A DNA stretch of 64,000 nt, from assembly GCF_015291665.1 (NCBI RefSeq), contig NZ_CP030048.1, forward strand, positions 6,793,501 through 6,857,500, given 5' to 3'. Both the position numbers and the translations under genes were made by a program. This DNA is from Bradyrhizobium sp. CCBAU 53338 (lineage in GTDB: Bacteria > Pseudomonadota > Alphaproteobacteria > Rhizobiales > Xanthobacteraceae). Under the pieces are notes generated by a model. The model was given only the letters and a program-made list of their open reading frames with translations. It did no database searches and was not told the origin of the DNA. This document shows, piece after piece, positions 52,040-60,849 of the stretch (the first letter of the stretch is position 1; each line of letters opens with the position of its first letter).

Positions 52040-53512
52040 GTGGCGAAGTCGGAATGGAGTTTCAAGAGCGCGGTCGAGCTGTCGGCCGCGTTGACGGCAA
52101 GGAAGGTCTCCGCCGTCGAGCTCGCGCAGGATGCGATCGACCGCATCGAGCGTCACGACGACAAGATCAACGCGATCTGCGTCCGGGATTTCGATCGTGC
52201 GCTGAGCGCCGCCCGTGACGCGGATGCGGCATTGGCCCGCGGCGAGCGCAGGCCGCTGCTCGGCCTGCCGATGACGGTGAAGGAATCCTACAACATCGCC
52301 GGCCTGCCCACGACCTGGGGCAATCCTGCGCAGAGAGATTTCATCGCCAAGGACGACTCGCTGCCGGTGGCGCGGGTGAAGGACGCCGGCACCGTCGTGC
52401 TCGGCAAGACCAACGTGCCGCTCGCGCTCGCCGACTGGCAGAGCTACAACGACATCTACGGCACCACCAACAATCCCTATGATCTCGGCCGCACGCCGGG
52501 CGGCTCGTCCGGCGGCTCTTCCGCGGCGCTCGCCGCGGGCTATGGCCCGCTGTCGATCGGCTCGGACATCGGCGGCTCGCTGCGCGTGCCGGCGTTCCAT
52601 TGCGGCGTCTATGCGCACAAGCCGACCTTCAACTTGGTCGCCATGCGCGGGCATGTCGCGCCGCCGGCGCCGCCGCTGCCGTTCGAGCGCGATCTCTCGG
52701 TGATCGGTCCGATGGCGCGGAGCGCTGCCGACCTCGCGCTGCTGCTCGAGGTCATGGCCGGCCCCGATCCGATCGAGGCGGGCGTCGCCTACAGGCTCGA
52801 TCTCCCCGCGGCGCGACATGCCGCGTTCAGGGATTTTCGTGTGCTGGTGATCGACACCGATCCGCTGCTGCCGACCGACACGGCCGTGCGTGGCACCATC
52901 AACACGCTCGCCGACAATCTGGCCAAGGCTGGCGTCAAGATCGAACGCAGCAGCCCGCTGCTGCCTGACTTCGCGGCCTCGTCGCGGCTCTATATGCGCA
53001 TGCTGCTGTCGTTCCTGGCGGCCAGCTTTGCACCTGATGTCTATGCCGGCGCCAAGGCGGCCGCCGCGGCCCTGCCGGAAGGCGACAACAGCCTCGCCGC
53101 GGAAAGATTGCGCGGCATCTCGCTGAGCCATCGCGACTGGGTGGTGGCGAACGCCGGACGCACCCGGTTGCGCGCGCAATGGCGCGAGCTGTTCAAGACG
53201 TATGACGCGGTGATCTGCCCGGTCATGCCGACGCCGGCCTATCCCCACGATCACTCGGACGACCAGGAGCAGCGCCGCATCAAGATCGACGGCGAGGAGT
53301 ATGTCTATCCCGACCAGCTCGCCTGGCCCGGCATCGCGACGCTCCCCGGCCTGCCCTCGACCGCGATCCCATCAGGCTTCGCACCCGATGGGTTGCCGGT
53401 CGGCGTACAGATCGTCGGCCCGTGGCTGGAGGACCGCACGCCGCTCAAGCTTGCCGAGCTGATCGAGCGCGAATTCGGCGGATTCGTGCCGCCGAAGATG
53501 TTTGACGATTGA
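52040..53512 (+). CDS. amidase signature enzyme
   Basis: A 490-residue amidase starting at GTG. Ser-Ser-Lys catalytic set: Lys in LLGLPMTVKESYNIAG, the Gly/Ser-rich GRTPGGSSGGSSAALAAG with cis-Ser, and the nucleophilic Ser in IGSDIGGSLRVPAFHCGV. A C-terminal amidase region (VMPTPAYPHDHS, then GLPSTAIPSGFAPDGLPVGVQIVGPW) completes the domain. It hydrolyses an amide to acid and ammonia in the cytoplasm. No adjacent gene fixes the substrate. A small SnoaL-like protein follows after 28 nt. Confidence 0.93.
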   Translation: MAKSEWSFKSAVELSAALTARKVSAVELAQDAIDRIERHDDKINAICVRDFDRALSAARDADAALARGERRPLLGLPMTVKESYNIAGLPTTWGNPAQRDFIAKDDSLPVARVKDAGTVVLGKTNVPLALADWQSYNDIYGTTNNPYDLGRTPGGSSGGSSAALAAGYGPLSIGSDIGGSLRVPAFHCGVYAHKPTFNLVAMRGHVAPPAPPLPFERDLSVIGPMARSAADLALLLEVMAGPDPIEAGVAYRLDLPAARHAAFRDFRVLVIDTDPLLPTDTAVRGTINTLADNLAKAGVKIERSSPLLPDFAASSRLYMRMLLSFLAASFAPDVYAGAKAAAAALPEGDNSLAAERLRGISLSHRDWVVANAGRTRLRAQWRELFKTYDAVICPVMPTPAYPHDHSDDQEQRRIKIDGEEYVYPDQLAWPGIATLPGLPSTAIPSGFAPDGLPVGVQIVGPWLEDRTPLKLAELIEREFGGFVPPKMFDD

Positions 53513-53540
53513 AGGCCTCATCCCAGGGAGAGGAAGCACC

Positions 53541-53894
53541 ATGAACCAGGACCTCGAACAGCTCACCGCACTCAACCGCGACTACGTCGCATCCGTGCAG
53601 AACTGCGACGTCAAGCGCTTCGACGAGATCCTGGCGCCGGAATTCTATTGCTCCAATCCCGACAAGACACTGGTCGACCGCGCCGCCTTCCTGGAGCAGA
53701 CGGCACGGCCGATCGCGATCCGCAATCTGCACGCATTCGACGTCGTCATCCGCATCATGGGCGATTTCGCCATCATCCACGCGGCGACGAGCTACACCAC
53801 CGCGGACGGCCAACAGGCGACCGGGCGCTATACCGATTGCTGGGCGAAGAAGAACGGGACGTGGCTGACCGTGTCGGCGCACGTGTCGCGGTGA
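53541..53894 (+). CDS. SnoaL-like/NTF2-fold protein
   Basis: The ATG at 53541 follows AGGGAGAGGAAG, giving 117 residues. The pattern LTALNRDYVASVQNCDVKRFDEIL, then FYCSNPDKTLVDRAAFL and RYTDCWAKKNGTWLTVSAHVS is typical of DUF4440/SnoaL-like NTF2-fold proteins. These often bind a small hydrophobic molecule and may be enzymes or stress proteins. It is probably cotranscribed with the amidase. Confidence 0.82.
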   Translation: MNQDLEQLTALNRDYVASVQNCDVKRFDEILAPEFYCSNPDKTLVDRAAFLEQTARPIAIRNLHAFDVVIRIMGDFAIIHAATSYTTADGQQATGRYTDCWAKKNGTWLTVSAHVSR

Positions 53895-53902
53895 GGCTTC
53901 CT

Positions 53903-53931
53903 GCCTCTCCTCGCAAAGGGCGGGGAGAGGC
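53903..53931. terminator. hairpin between convergent genes
   Basis: GCCTCTCCTCGC (53903-53914), loop AAAGG, GCGGGGAGAGGC (53920-53931); one G-T wobble. It lies between the SnoaL-like gene and the convergent alcohol dehydrogenase. On the reverse strand a T-rich stretch follows the left arm only weakly. A shared terminator or a member of a common hairpin repeat family is likely. Confidence 0.65.
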
Positions 53932-53939
53932 GAAAACGC

Positions 53940-55028
53940 TCAGCTATCAAACACGATTACACTGCGCAGCGTCTTGCCGGCTTTCATGTTGGCAAAACCC
54001 TCGTTGATCTCGCTGAGCTTCAGCTTGGCCGAGATCCAATCCTCCAGATGCAGCCGGCCACGCAGGTAGAAATCGACCAGGCGCGGCATGTCGACGCGGA
54101 AATGGTTCGAGCCCATCGACGAGCCCTGGATCCGCCGCTCGCGCAGGAAGTCGAAGCCGTGCAGCTCGATCTTCTGCCCGAACGGGATCATGCCGACGAT
54201 GGTGGCGGTGCCGCCCGAGGTGAGCATGGCGAAGGCCTGCTCCGCCGTCTCCTTGCGGCCAAGCACCTCGAACGAATGCTGCACGCCGCCATTGGTGAGA
54301 TCGCGCACCTGCTTCACGACGTCGCCGTCGGCGGGGTTGATGATGTCGGTCGCGCCCAGCTTGGTTGCGAGCTGGAGCTTTGCCGGATTGGTGTCGATGG
54401 CGATGATGCGGCCGGCGCCGGCGATCTGCGCGCCGTTGATCGCGGCCATGCCGACGCCGCCGCAGCCGATCACCGCCACGGTCTCGCCCGCCGTCACCTT
54501 CGCCGTGTTCACGACTGCGCCATAACCGGTGATGACGCCGCAACCGATCAGCGCCGCGAGATCGAGCGGCATTTCCTTGCGGATTTTGACGATGGCGTTT
54601 TCGTGCACCAGCATCTGCTCGGCAAAGGACGAGAGGTTGAGAAACTGGTTCAGCTTCTCCGGCCTGTTCCACTGCATCCGGTTGGATGCACCCGGCAGCA
54701 TCTTCACCGTCGTGTCGGTGCAGAGCACGGTGCGGCCCGTGGTGCAATTGTCGCAGGTGCCGCAGAACACTGAGAGACACGTCACGACGTGGTCACCCGG
54801 CTTCACGTAGGTGACGTCGGAGCCGACCTGCTCGACGATGCCGGCGGACTCGTGCCCGAGCACCGCGGGCAGCGGATGCGGATAGAGGCCTTCCATGAAG
54901 TGCAGGTCGGAGTGGCAGAGGCCGGCCACCGCGGTGCGGATCAGGACCTCGCGCGGGCCGGGTTTGGGCAGGCTGACATCCTCAATGACCAGCGGCTTGT
55001 TGACTTCATGGAGGACGGCGGCCTTCAT
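53940..55028 (-). CDS. zinc-dependent alcohol dehydrogenase
   Basis: A 362-residue MDR alcohol dehydrogenase. Catalytic zinc ligands: Cys38 in AGLCHSDLHF, with GHE downstream. Structural zinc: four Cys in CGTCDNCTTGRTVLC. Rossmann site VAVIGCGGVGMAAINGAQIAGA with Asp in IIAIDTN shows NAD preference. It oxidises alcohols or reduces aldehydes, and the sequence resembles the class III/aryl-alcohol branch. It lies downstream of the AidB-like dehydrogenase gene on the same strand by 44 nt, so cotranscription is likely. Confidence 0.93.
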   Translation of the reverse strand: MKAAVLHEVNKPLVIEDVSLPKPGPREVLIRTAVAGLCHSDLHFMEGLYPHPLPAVLGHESAGIVEQVGSDVTYVKPGDHVVTCLSVFCGTCDNCTTGRTVLCTDTTVKMLPGASNRMQWNRPEKLNQFLNLSSFAEQMLVHENAIVKIRKEMPLDLAALIGCGVITGYGAVVNTAKVTAGETVAVIGCGGVGMAAINGAQIAGAGRIIAIDTNPAKLQLATKLGATDIINPADGDVVKQVRDLTNGGVQHSFEVLGRKETAEQAFAMLTSGGTATIVGMIPFGQKIELHGFDFLRERRIQGSSMGSNHFRVDMPRLVDFYLRGRLHLEDWISAKLKLSEINEGFANMKAGKTLRSVIVFDS

Positions 55029-55072
55029 CGAGCACTCCCTATCACGTTTTTTGTTCGAGCGTGGCGCGCAGC

Positions 55073-56860
55073 CTACGCTGCCAGAACCAGTTCGCCAACC
55101 TCGCTCATGCCGGCGGCGCGATCGCCGAGCAGCAGCACTGCGATCCTTGCCTGCACGGCATTTTCCGTCAGCCGGAACGGATCGCTCGGCGACACCCGGT
55201 GATCGATCACCAGCCGCGACAGCAGCAGCCGGCGCGCATCGCCGCGCATCTCGTGGATGCGGTGCGCCTCCCAGGCCAGCGCGACCGCACTGGCGACATG
55301 ATAGAGCAAGCTCGTCGCGCGGCGCGCATCGGCCTCATTCTCGGACCTGCCGGCGACCTCGCGCGCGAATCCGACCGCCCGATCCACGAGGCCGCGCAGA
55401 TTGTCGCGCCAGGCCTGCGGCACCGACGCGCTGTCATCCAGCCGGGCATGCAGATCGGCAGCGAGCGCGGACTCGGCACCGTGGCGACCAACGGCACGCC
55501 TGAGCGCATCGATGGCCACGATGTTGCCGGTGCCTTCCCAGACCGAGCCGAGATGCGCGTCGCGCAGCAGGCGCGGGGTCGCGAATTCTTCGATATAACC
55601 GATGCCGCCCCGCATCTCGAGCGCATCTCCGCAGACCTTTCGCGCATCGCGCGTGGCGCGGAATTTCAGCGTCGGTGTCAGGATGCGCAGCAGCGCCGCC
55701 GCATCCTGGCTGCCCGCCTCCGCGCGGTCGAGCGCATCGGCGGTGAGAAAGCTCATCGAGAGCGCCTGCTCGACCGGCAACATGATCTTCAGCATCTGCC
55801 TTCGGCCGAGCGGCAAATCGATGATGCGGTTGCCGAACACGACGCGGTTCTTCGCCACCGTCATCGCGTCGTGATAGGCGCGGCGCATCAGCGCGGTGGA
55901 TTTGACGCCGTTGGACAGCCGCGACGAGTTCACCATCTCGGCCATCTGCACGAAGCCGCGATCGAGCTTGCCGACGGCATAGGCGATCGCGCCTTCGAGC
56001 TTGATCTCGCCCGAGGCCATCGAGCGGGTGCCGAGCTTGTCCTTCAGGCGCACGATCCGGTAGTGGTTCTGCGAGCCGTCGTCGAGGAAGCGCGGCATCA
56101 GGAACAGGCCGACGCCGCGCGTGCCGGGGCCGGCGCCTTCAGGACGCGCCAGCAGCATCACGACTTTCGCATCGGCATTCGAGCAGAACCATTTTTCGCC
56201 GTAAAGGCGCCAATGGTCGCCCTCCTGCACCGCGCGCGTGGTCAGCGTGCCGACGTCGGAGCCACCTTCCTTCTCGGTCATGAACTGGCCGCCTTGCGTC
56301 AGCCTGCTCATGTCGGTCGAGGTCAGGCCCTCGAGATATTTCGCCTTCAGCGCCTCACTACCGAAATTCGCCAGCAGCTTGGCGCAACCGTCGGTGACGT
56401 TGATCGGACAGCCCATGCCGAATTCGGTCTGGTTGAACAGGAAGGTGAAGGCGTGTTTTGCCACGACCGGATATTTGTCGGGCCAGCCCATGATGCCCTT
56501 GCGGATCGAGAGCGCGTGGATGCCGAACTCGCCGAACGCGGCGTTCTCCAGCTCGCGATAGGCCGGGTGATATTCGACCGACTGCACGTCGCGGCCGAAC
56601 TTGTCGCGCTGGTGCAGCACCGGCGTGTGCCGGTCGGCGAGGCGCGCGCATTCGTCGAGCCGGCCGCCGGCGAGTTCGCCGAGACGATCGAGATGCGGCT
56701 CGATGTGGCGGAACAGCGTGTCGGACAGATGAATGCGCAGGAGGTCCGTCAGCGCCTGATCGGCGCGGTAGAAATTCATGCCCGACGTATCCGGGGCCAG
56801 CAGACCTGAAGGTGCGGCAGCGACATCTTTGGGCTGCGCTGTGACCGGCTTGTGCATCAT
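55073..56860 (-). CDS. acyl-CoA dehydrogenase family protein, AidB-like
   Basis: A 595-residue flavoprotein, longer than the usual 380-390. FAD/substrate domains show AFTFLFNQTEFGMGCPINVTDG, GGQFMTEKEGGSDVGTLTTRA, LYGEKWFCSNADAKVVMLLARPEG and RMGGIGY-type EMRGGIGYIEEFATPRLLRDAHLGSVWEGTGN. The W-E-G-T segment and size match the AidB/ACAD10-like branch rather than short-chain beta-oxidation enzymes. The role may be in branched acyl-CoA or alkylation-stress metabolism. It is divergent from an SDR and followed by an alcohol dehydrogenase. Confidence 0.9.
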   Translation of the reverse strand: MMHKPVTAQPKDVAAAPSGLLAPDTSGMNFYRADQALTDLLRIHLSDTLFRHIEPHLDRLGELAGGRLDECARLADRHTPVLHQRDKFGRDVQSVEYHPAYRELENAAFGEFGIHALSIRKGIMGWPDKYPVVAKHAFTFLFNQTEFGMGCPINVTDGCAKLLANFGSEALKAKYLEGLTSTDMSRLTQGGQFMTEKEGGSDVGTLTTRAVQEGDHWRLYGEKWFCSNADAKVVMLLARPEGAGPGTRGVGLFLMPRFLDDGSQNHYRIVRLKDKLGTRSMASGEIKLEGAIAYAVGKLDRGFVQMAEMVNSSRLSNGVKSTALMRRAYHDAMTVAKNRVVFGNRIIDLPLGRRQMLKIMLPVEQALSMSFLTADALDRAEAGSQDAAALLRILTPTLKFRATRDARKVCGDALEMRGGIGYIEEFATPRLLRDAHLGSVWEGTGNIVAIDALRRAVGRHGAESALAADLHARLDDSASVPQAWRDNLRGLVDRAVGFAREVAGRSENEADARRATSLLYHVASAVALAWEAHRIHEMRGDARRLLLSRLVIDHRVSPSDPFRLTENAVQARIAVLLLGDRAAGMSEVGELVLAA

Positions 56861-57090
56861 CGTCCTCTTCGTTTCCGCCCGACGGCAATTCTTAGCGCTT
56901 GCCGGTTGAGATGATGTCGATCATGCTCCCATCGCGAGACGCGTTAAAGCCGCAAATTGTCAGGGAGGCATGATCGCCGTGAAGGTGCAATTCGCTCTGC
57001 GGAATTCTGATCGGCAGGCCATGTATCCCGGCTGGTTGTCCGCGCCGCGGATGCCTAGATCAACGGTTTCCCGTCCTAAGAGATCTCCCC

Positions 57091-57792
57091 ATGGAACATC
57101 CGAAATACAAGATCGCCCTCATCGTCGGCGCCGGCGAAGGCCTGAGCGCCTCGCTGGCGCGGCTGCTTTCCAAGCAAGGTATCCGCGTCGCGCTGGCCGC
57201 GCGCAAGATCGAGAAGCTGGGCGCGCTCTGCAGCGAGGCAGGCGCCAAGGCCTATGCCTGCAACGCCACCGATCCTGAGGAGGTCGAGCGGCTGTTTGGC
57301 CTCGTCGAGCGCGAGATCGGCACGCCCGACCTCGTCGTCTACAACGCCAGCGGCCGTTCGCGCGGGCCGCTCGTCGACCTGGTCCCGGCCGATGTCGCCA
57401 ATGCAATCGCGGTCAGCGCCTATGGCGGCTTCCTGGTCGCACAGCAGGCGGCAAGGCGCATGCTGCCGAACCAGCACGGCGCGATCCTGTTCACCGGCGC
57501 GTCAGCGAGCGTCAAGGGCTATGCGCAGTCCGCTCCGTTCGCGATGGGCAAGTTCGCGCTGCGCGGGCTGGCGCAAAGCATGGCGCGCGAATTGTCGCCG
57601 CAGGGCATCCATGTCGCACATTTCGTCATCGACGGCGGCATCCGCAGCGCAGTACGGACCGAACCTGGCGATAAGCCGGATTCGATGCTCGATCCCGATG
57701 CGATCGCGGAGAGCTATTGGAACGTATTGCAGCAGCCGCGCAGCGCGTGGAGCTGGGAGCTGGAGCTACGGCCCTGGGTGGAGAAGTTTTGA
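57091..57792 (+). CDS. SDR family protein with Phe in place of catalytic Tyr
   Basis: A 233-residue short-chain dehydrogenase-like protein. The nucleotide loop is LIVGAGEGLSASLARLL (G-A-G-E-G-L). The NNAG equivalent is VYNASGRSRG. The catalytic Ser sits in LFTGASASVKGYAQSAPFAMGKFALRG, where the usual YxxxK reads FAMGK, so the Tyr is Phe. Other members I recall with this change exist, and their activity is uncertain. The gene is 110 nt upstream of an enoyl-CoA hydratase gene, with a cloverleaf-like repeat between. Confidence 0.88.
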   Translation: MEHPKYKIALIVGAGEGLSASLARLLSKQGIRVALAARKIEKLGALCSEAGAKAYACNATDPEEVERLFGLVEREIGTPDLVVYNASGRSRGPLVDLVPADVANAIAVSAYGGFLVAQQAARRMLPNQHGAILFTGASASVKGYAQSAPFAMGKFALRGLAQSMARELSPQGIHVAHFVIDGGIRSAVRTEPGDKPDSMLDPDAIAESYWNVLQQPRSAWSWELELRPWVEKF

Positions 57793-57800
57793 GTTAAGTC

Positions 57801-57881
57801 CGTCGTTCCGGGGCGGCTCGAAGAGCCGAACCCGGAATCTCGAGATTCCGGGGTCGATGCTTCGCATCGCCCCGGAATGAC
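57801..57881. repeat. 81-bp cloverleaf-like palindromic repeat
   Basis: Outer stem of 13 bases: GTCGTTCCGGGGC (57802-57814) with GCCCCGGAATGAC (57869-57881), one wobble. Inside are three consecutive hairpins: GGCTC/GAGCC (57815-57827), an exact 22-nt palindrome centred between 57841 and 57842, and GATGC/GCATC (57856-57868). The whole can fold as a four-way junction. Its core matches the repeats at 38638 and 43443. It is probably an abundant repetitive element of the genome. Confidence 0.8.
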
Positions 57882-57902
57882 AACAAGAACCGAGGAGCGA
57901 GC

Positions 57903-58733
57903 ATGACCACGGAAACCACCGTCGATACCGGCACCAATGAACTGCTCTGCGTCATCCGCGACCGGGTCGCCGTCATCACGCTGAACCGGCCGGAGGCGCG
58001 CAATTCGCTTTCTGACACGCTGACGCCGGCGCTGCGCACGATGATCCGCAGCTGCGGCGAGAGCCGCGACGTCGGCGCGCTCTTGATCACCGGCGCGGGC
58101 GAAGCTTTTTGCGCCGGCGGCAACGTCAAGGGCATGGGCGCACATCGCGATCCCAAAAAGCTGGAGATGTCGCTCGAAGACCGCGTCGCCGATCTCCAGG
58201 AACGACAGCGGCTGCTCACCGGCGCGCTGGTATCGGTGCGCAAGCCGACCATCGCCGCTCTCCCCGGCCCCGCGGTCGGTGCGGGGCTTGCCCTTGCCAT
58301 GGCCTGCGATATCCGCATCGCCGCGCAATCGGCTTTCGTTGCCACCGGCTATGCCCGCATCGCGTTGTCCGGCGATTACGGCATCGCCTGGCTGCTGACC
58401 CGCCTCATCGGCACTGCGCGGGCGCGCGAGCTGCTGTTCACCGGCGACCGCGTCGATGCGGCGCGCGCCGAAGCCATCGGCCTCGTCAACCGCGTCGTGC
58501 CCGACGACAAGCTGCAGGCCGAAGCTTTCGCGCTAGCAAAATCACTTGCCGAAGGTCCGCGCCTGGCGCTGCGATACATGAAGGATAATCTCGACGAGGC
58601 CTTGCAATTCGACTTCGAGACCGCCAGGGACCACGAGGCCGAGCGGCTGGTCCGCCTGACCACGACAGCGGATCACAAGGAGGCTGTGCAGGCCTTCATC
58701 GAGAAGCGGAAAGCCGTGTTCACCGGGAAGTAG
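57903..58733 (+). CDS. enoyl-CoA hydratase/isomerase family protein
   Basis: A 276-residue crotonase-fold protein. The oxyanion hole and CoA-binding regions are VAVITLNRPEARNSLS and ITGAGEAFCAGGNVKGMG, then ALPGPAVGAGLALAMACDIRIA. In true hydratases one of the catalytic glutamates lies in the A-G-G-D/E region and the second in the G-x-x-P-E segment. Here the matching segment is ARIALSGDYGIAWLLTR, so the second residue is uncertain and isomerase or another activity is possible. It follows the SDR gene. Confidence 0.88.
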   Translation: MTTETTVDTGTNELLCVIRDRVAVITLNRPEARNSLSDTLTPALRTMIRSCGESRDVGALLITGAGEAFCAGGNVKGMGAHRDPKKLEMSLEDRVADLQERQRLLTGALVSVRKPTIAALPGPAVGAGLALAMACDIRIAAQSAFVATGYARIALSGDYGIAWLLTRLIGTARARELLFTGDRVDAARAEAIGLVNRVVPDDKLQAEAFALAKSLAEGPRLALRYMKDNLDEALQFDFETARDHEAERLVRLTTTADHKEAVQAFIEKRKAVFTGK

Positions 58734-58752
58734 GCGCGCGGCTCGTGAAGGC

Positions 58753-58784
58753 AAAAAAAGCCCGGCACTGGTTTGGCCGGGCTT
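58753..58784 (-). terminator. intrinsic terminator (reverse strand)
   Basis: On the reverse strand AAGCCCGGC, loop of nine bases, GCCGGGCTT, then TTTTTG. The reverse-strand stem occupies 58758-58784. It lies 10 nt after the GNAT gene stop and about 20 nt after the convergent enoyl-CoA hydratase stop, so it could serve both. Confidence 0.85.
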
Positions 58785-58793
58785 GGAGTGGTG

Positions 58794-59417
58794 TCAGGCC
58801 GAGGCTGAGGGGCTATCGGCCTGACGGGAAAGGGCGGCGAGGCGCCAGCTCGCACAGGGAATGTCCTTTGGTGCGACGTGGATCTCCTTGTCGAAGCGGA
58901 TCAGCTTCCAGTCGTCTGGATGGTTCACGAAGGCGAAGCCCGACTTGCGTGCAAGCGAGATCATGGTTTCGTTGGAGCGCAGCGTGTCGCCGAAGATGTG
59001 CTCGGCGCCGAGCGCAGCGGCGCGGCATTCGAGATTCTTCATCAGCGCAGTCGCGATGCCGTGGCCTTGCCAGCGATCGTCGACCGACAGGCCGAATTCG
59101 AGCGTCGAGGTCTCCGCGTGGAAAGCGTAGCGCGCCTCGGCAACGATGGTCTCGAAGCCATCGACCATCTTGGTCGCGACCACGGTAAAACGCTCGCGCT
59201 CGCCGACCGCGAGGAAATCGCTCAGCAGTGCTTTCGGCAACTCGCTGAGGGCGCCGAAGAAACGGTTGTAGCGGGAGCGGGTCGTGAGCGAGCGGAAATA
59301 GTGTTGAAGCTCCTCGGTGTAACCAGGCTCGACGAAGCGAACGTTGACCGCCTCTCCGCCGCGGGTGCGCAGCATATCGGAATATTGCTTGAGGTCTTCG
59401 AGCCGATAGGTGCTCAT
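58794..59417 (-). CDS. GNAT-family acetyltransferase
   Basis: The ATG at 59417 (MSTYRLEDLKQYSDMLRTRGG) is preferred over a longer frame, giving 207 residues. It has the GNAT core EFGLSVDDRWQGHGIATALMKNLE with the R/Q-x-x-G-x-G/A acetyl-CoA loop, and a preceding strand TIVAEARYAFHAE. The N-terminal LTTRSRYNRFFGALSELPKA is common in acetyltransferases of this group. The substrate is unknown. A good terminator follows at 58753-58784. Confidence 0.9.
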   Translation of the reverse strand: MSTYRLEDLKQYSDMLRTRGGEAVNVRFVEPGYTEELQHYFRSLTTRSRYNRFFGALSELPKALLSDFLAVGERERFTVVATKMVDGFETIVAEARYAFHAETSTLEFGLSVDDRWQGHGIATALMKNLECRAAALGAEHIFGDTLRSNETMISLARKSGFAFVNHPDDWKLIRFDKEIHVAPKDIPCASWRLAALSRQADSPSASA

Positions 59418-59496
59418 GACACGAGCCCAATAGAGTGCAATGGAACAAGGGACCGCCGGCGCCCCTGTGATCAGGCGGCGCCGGCCTGGCGGCCTA

Positions 59497-59700
59497 TCAG
59501 GCCCGCCAGAAGGGTTTGTCAGCCTCGTAGGCAATGTCGGTCCAGGACAGGCCGACGTCGTGGAGATCGCGGGCGGTCCAGTTGGTCAATTCGCGCCTGG
59601 TCCGGTAGCGCTCGTGCCAGATATGGAGGGTCTCGCCGATCTGCTGGATCAGGCCCGGTGCATGATGATTTGTCATCGAATTGTGGGTCAAAGTAGACAT
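59497..59700 (-). CDS. DUF1127 small protein
   Basis: A 67-residue protein. An AAGGAG ribosome-binding site nine bases before the ATG decides the start. The C-terminal part is the DUF1127 motif: WHERYRTRRELTNWTARDLHDVGLSWTDI, an Arg/Trp/Leu-rich helix pair. In alphaproteobacteria such proteins take part in RNA turnover or phosphate/stress adaptation, but the role here is unknown. It is divergent from the LysR gene at 59811. Confidence 0.88.
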   Translation of the reverse strand: MSTLTHNSMTNHHAPGLIQQIGETLHIWHERYRTRRELTNWTARDLHDVGLSWTDIAYEADKPFWRA

Positions 59701-59810
59701 ATTCAGCTCCTTGAGCTAAGTTGGGAGCTAATATCTGCTTCGAAGTGCACTGCGACAAACGACAAATTGTACCATTTCGCATGAAATAAACTCATGCACT
59801 CTGCTGCCAA

Positions 59811-60704
59811 ATGACTGCCAGATTGCCCTCTCTAAACGGATTGCGGGCGTTTGAGGCCGCCGCGCGCCATCTCAGCTTCACGCTGGCCGCATCCGAGCTG
59901 AACGTGACGCAGACCGCGATCAGCCATCAGATCCGCAGGCTCGAGGAGGAGCTTGGCATCCGCCTGTTCATCCGGCAGAACCGCGCGCTGGCGCTGACGC
60001 CGGAGGCGCGCGACTATTTGCCGGGCATCCGCGCAGCCTTCAACGACCTCCGTCTCGCGACCGACCGCCTCCTGCGCAAGGACGACGACAAGGTGCTGAC
60101 GGTCTCGACGATCGCCTCGCTCGCCGCAAAATGGCTGCTGCCGCGGCTGACCGATTTCCAGGAAAGTCATCCCGGCATCGACGTCCGCATCACGACGTCG
60201 ACGAGCCTCGTCGATTTCCAGCGCGACAAAGTCGATGCCGCAATCCGCTACGGCCGCGGTCAGTGGCCGGGCCTGCGCGCCGACTGGCTGATGGCGGACG
60301 AGCTGTTTCCGGTGTGCAGCCCTTCACTGCTTCGCGGCGACAGGTCGCTTCGCACGCCTGAGGATTTGAAGGGCCACGTGCTGCTGCATACCAACAACAG
60401 CGATGACTGGCGGCTGTGGTTGACGGCTGCGGGGCTTGCGACCGGCATCTCCCGCCAGCCCGGCCTCACCTTCGACATGACCTTGATGACGGTGCAGGCG
60501 GCCATCGACGGGATGGGCGTAGCGATGGGACGGACGTCCTACGTCCAGGACGACATCGCCAAGGGCCGGCTGGTGGTTCCCTTCAAGATCACGTTGCCGG
60601 CGGATGCCGGCTTTTACCTGGTCTCTCCGGAAGGCCGCCGCGAGGCGCCCAAGCTTGCCGCATTCCGCCAATGGGTGGTGGCTGCGACGCGAAATAAAGC
60701 CTGA
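59811..60704 (+). CDS. LysR-family transcriptional regulator, GcvA-like
   Basis: A 297-residue LysR protein. The N-terminal wHTH shows [42 protein letters not shown], matching the GcvA/AmpR-like branch. The C-terminal substrate-binding domain has [20 protein letters not shown] and [15 protein letters not shown]. Upstream is the divergent DUF1127 gene; the 110-nt space holds ATTTC-ATGC-GAAAT (59780-59793 region), a possible operator. It could also act on the MFS gene at 60850. Confidence 0.9.
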   Translation: MTARLPSLNGLRAFEAAARHLSFTLAASELNVTQTAISHQIRRLEEELGIRLFIRQNRALALTPEARDYLPGIRAAFNDLRLATDRLLRKDDDKVLTVSTIASLAAKWLLPRLTDFQESHPGIDVRITTSTSLVDFQRDKVDAAIRYGRGQWPGLRADWLMADELFPVCSPSLLRGDRSLRTPEDLKGHVLLHTNNSDDWRLWLTAAGLATGISRQPGLTFDMTLMTVQAAIDGMGVAMGRTSYVQDDIAKGRLVVPFKITLPADAGFYLVSPEGRREAPKLAAFRQWVVAATRNKA

Positions 60705-60849
60705 AAAATCATCAGCTTCGGCGGTAAAATTGGTTGACTCGCCGCGCCCCGCGCGGGATGGGGTAGGTGGACAAATTGTCGCAGCAACAATCCGTCGCCT
60801 GCCGCGAAGTGAGTTCCGGTCCGGCCGCACCTTCAAGGGGATTAACGTC

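Noticed and set aside
55061..56809. A 582-codon forward frame antisense to the AidB-like gene
   Set aside because: No domains and shadow-like composition. The reverse frame has complete acyl-CoA dehydrogenase motifs.
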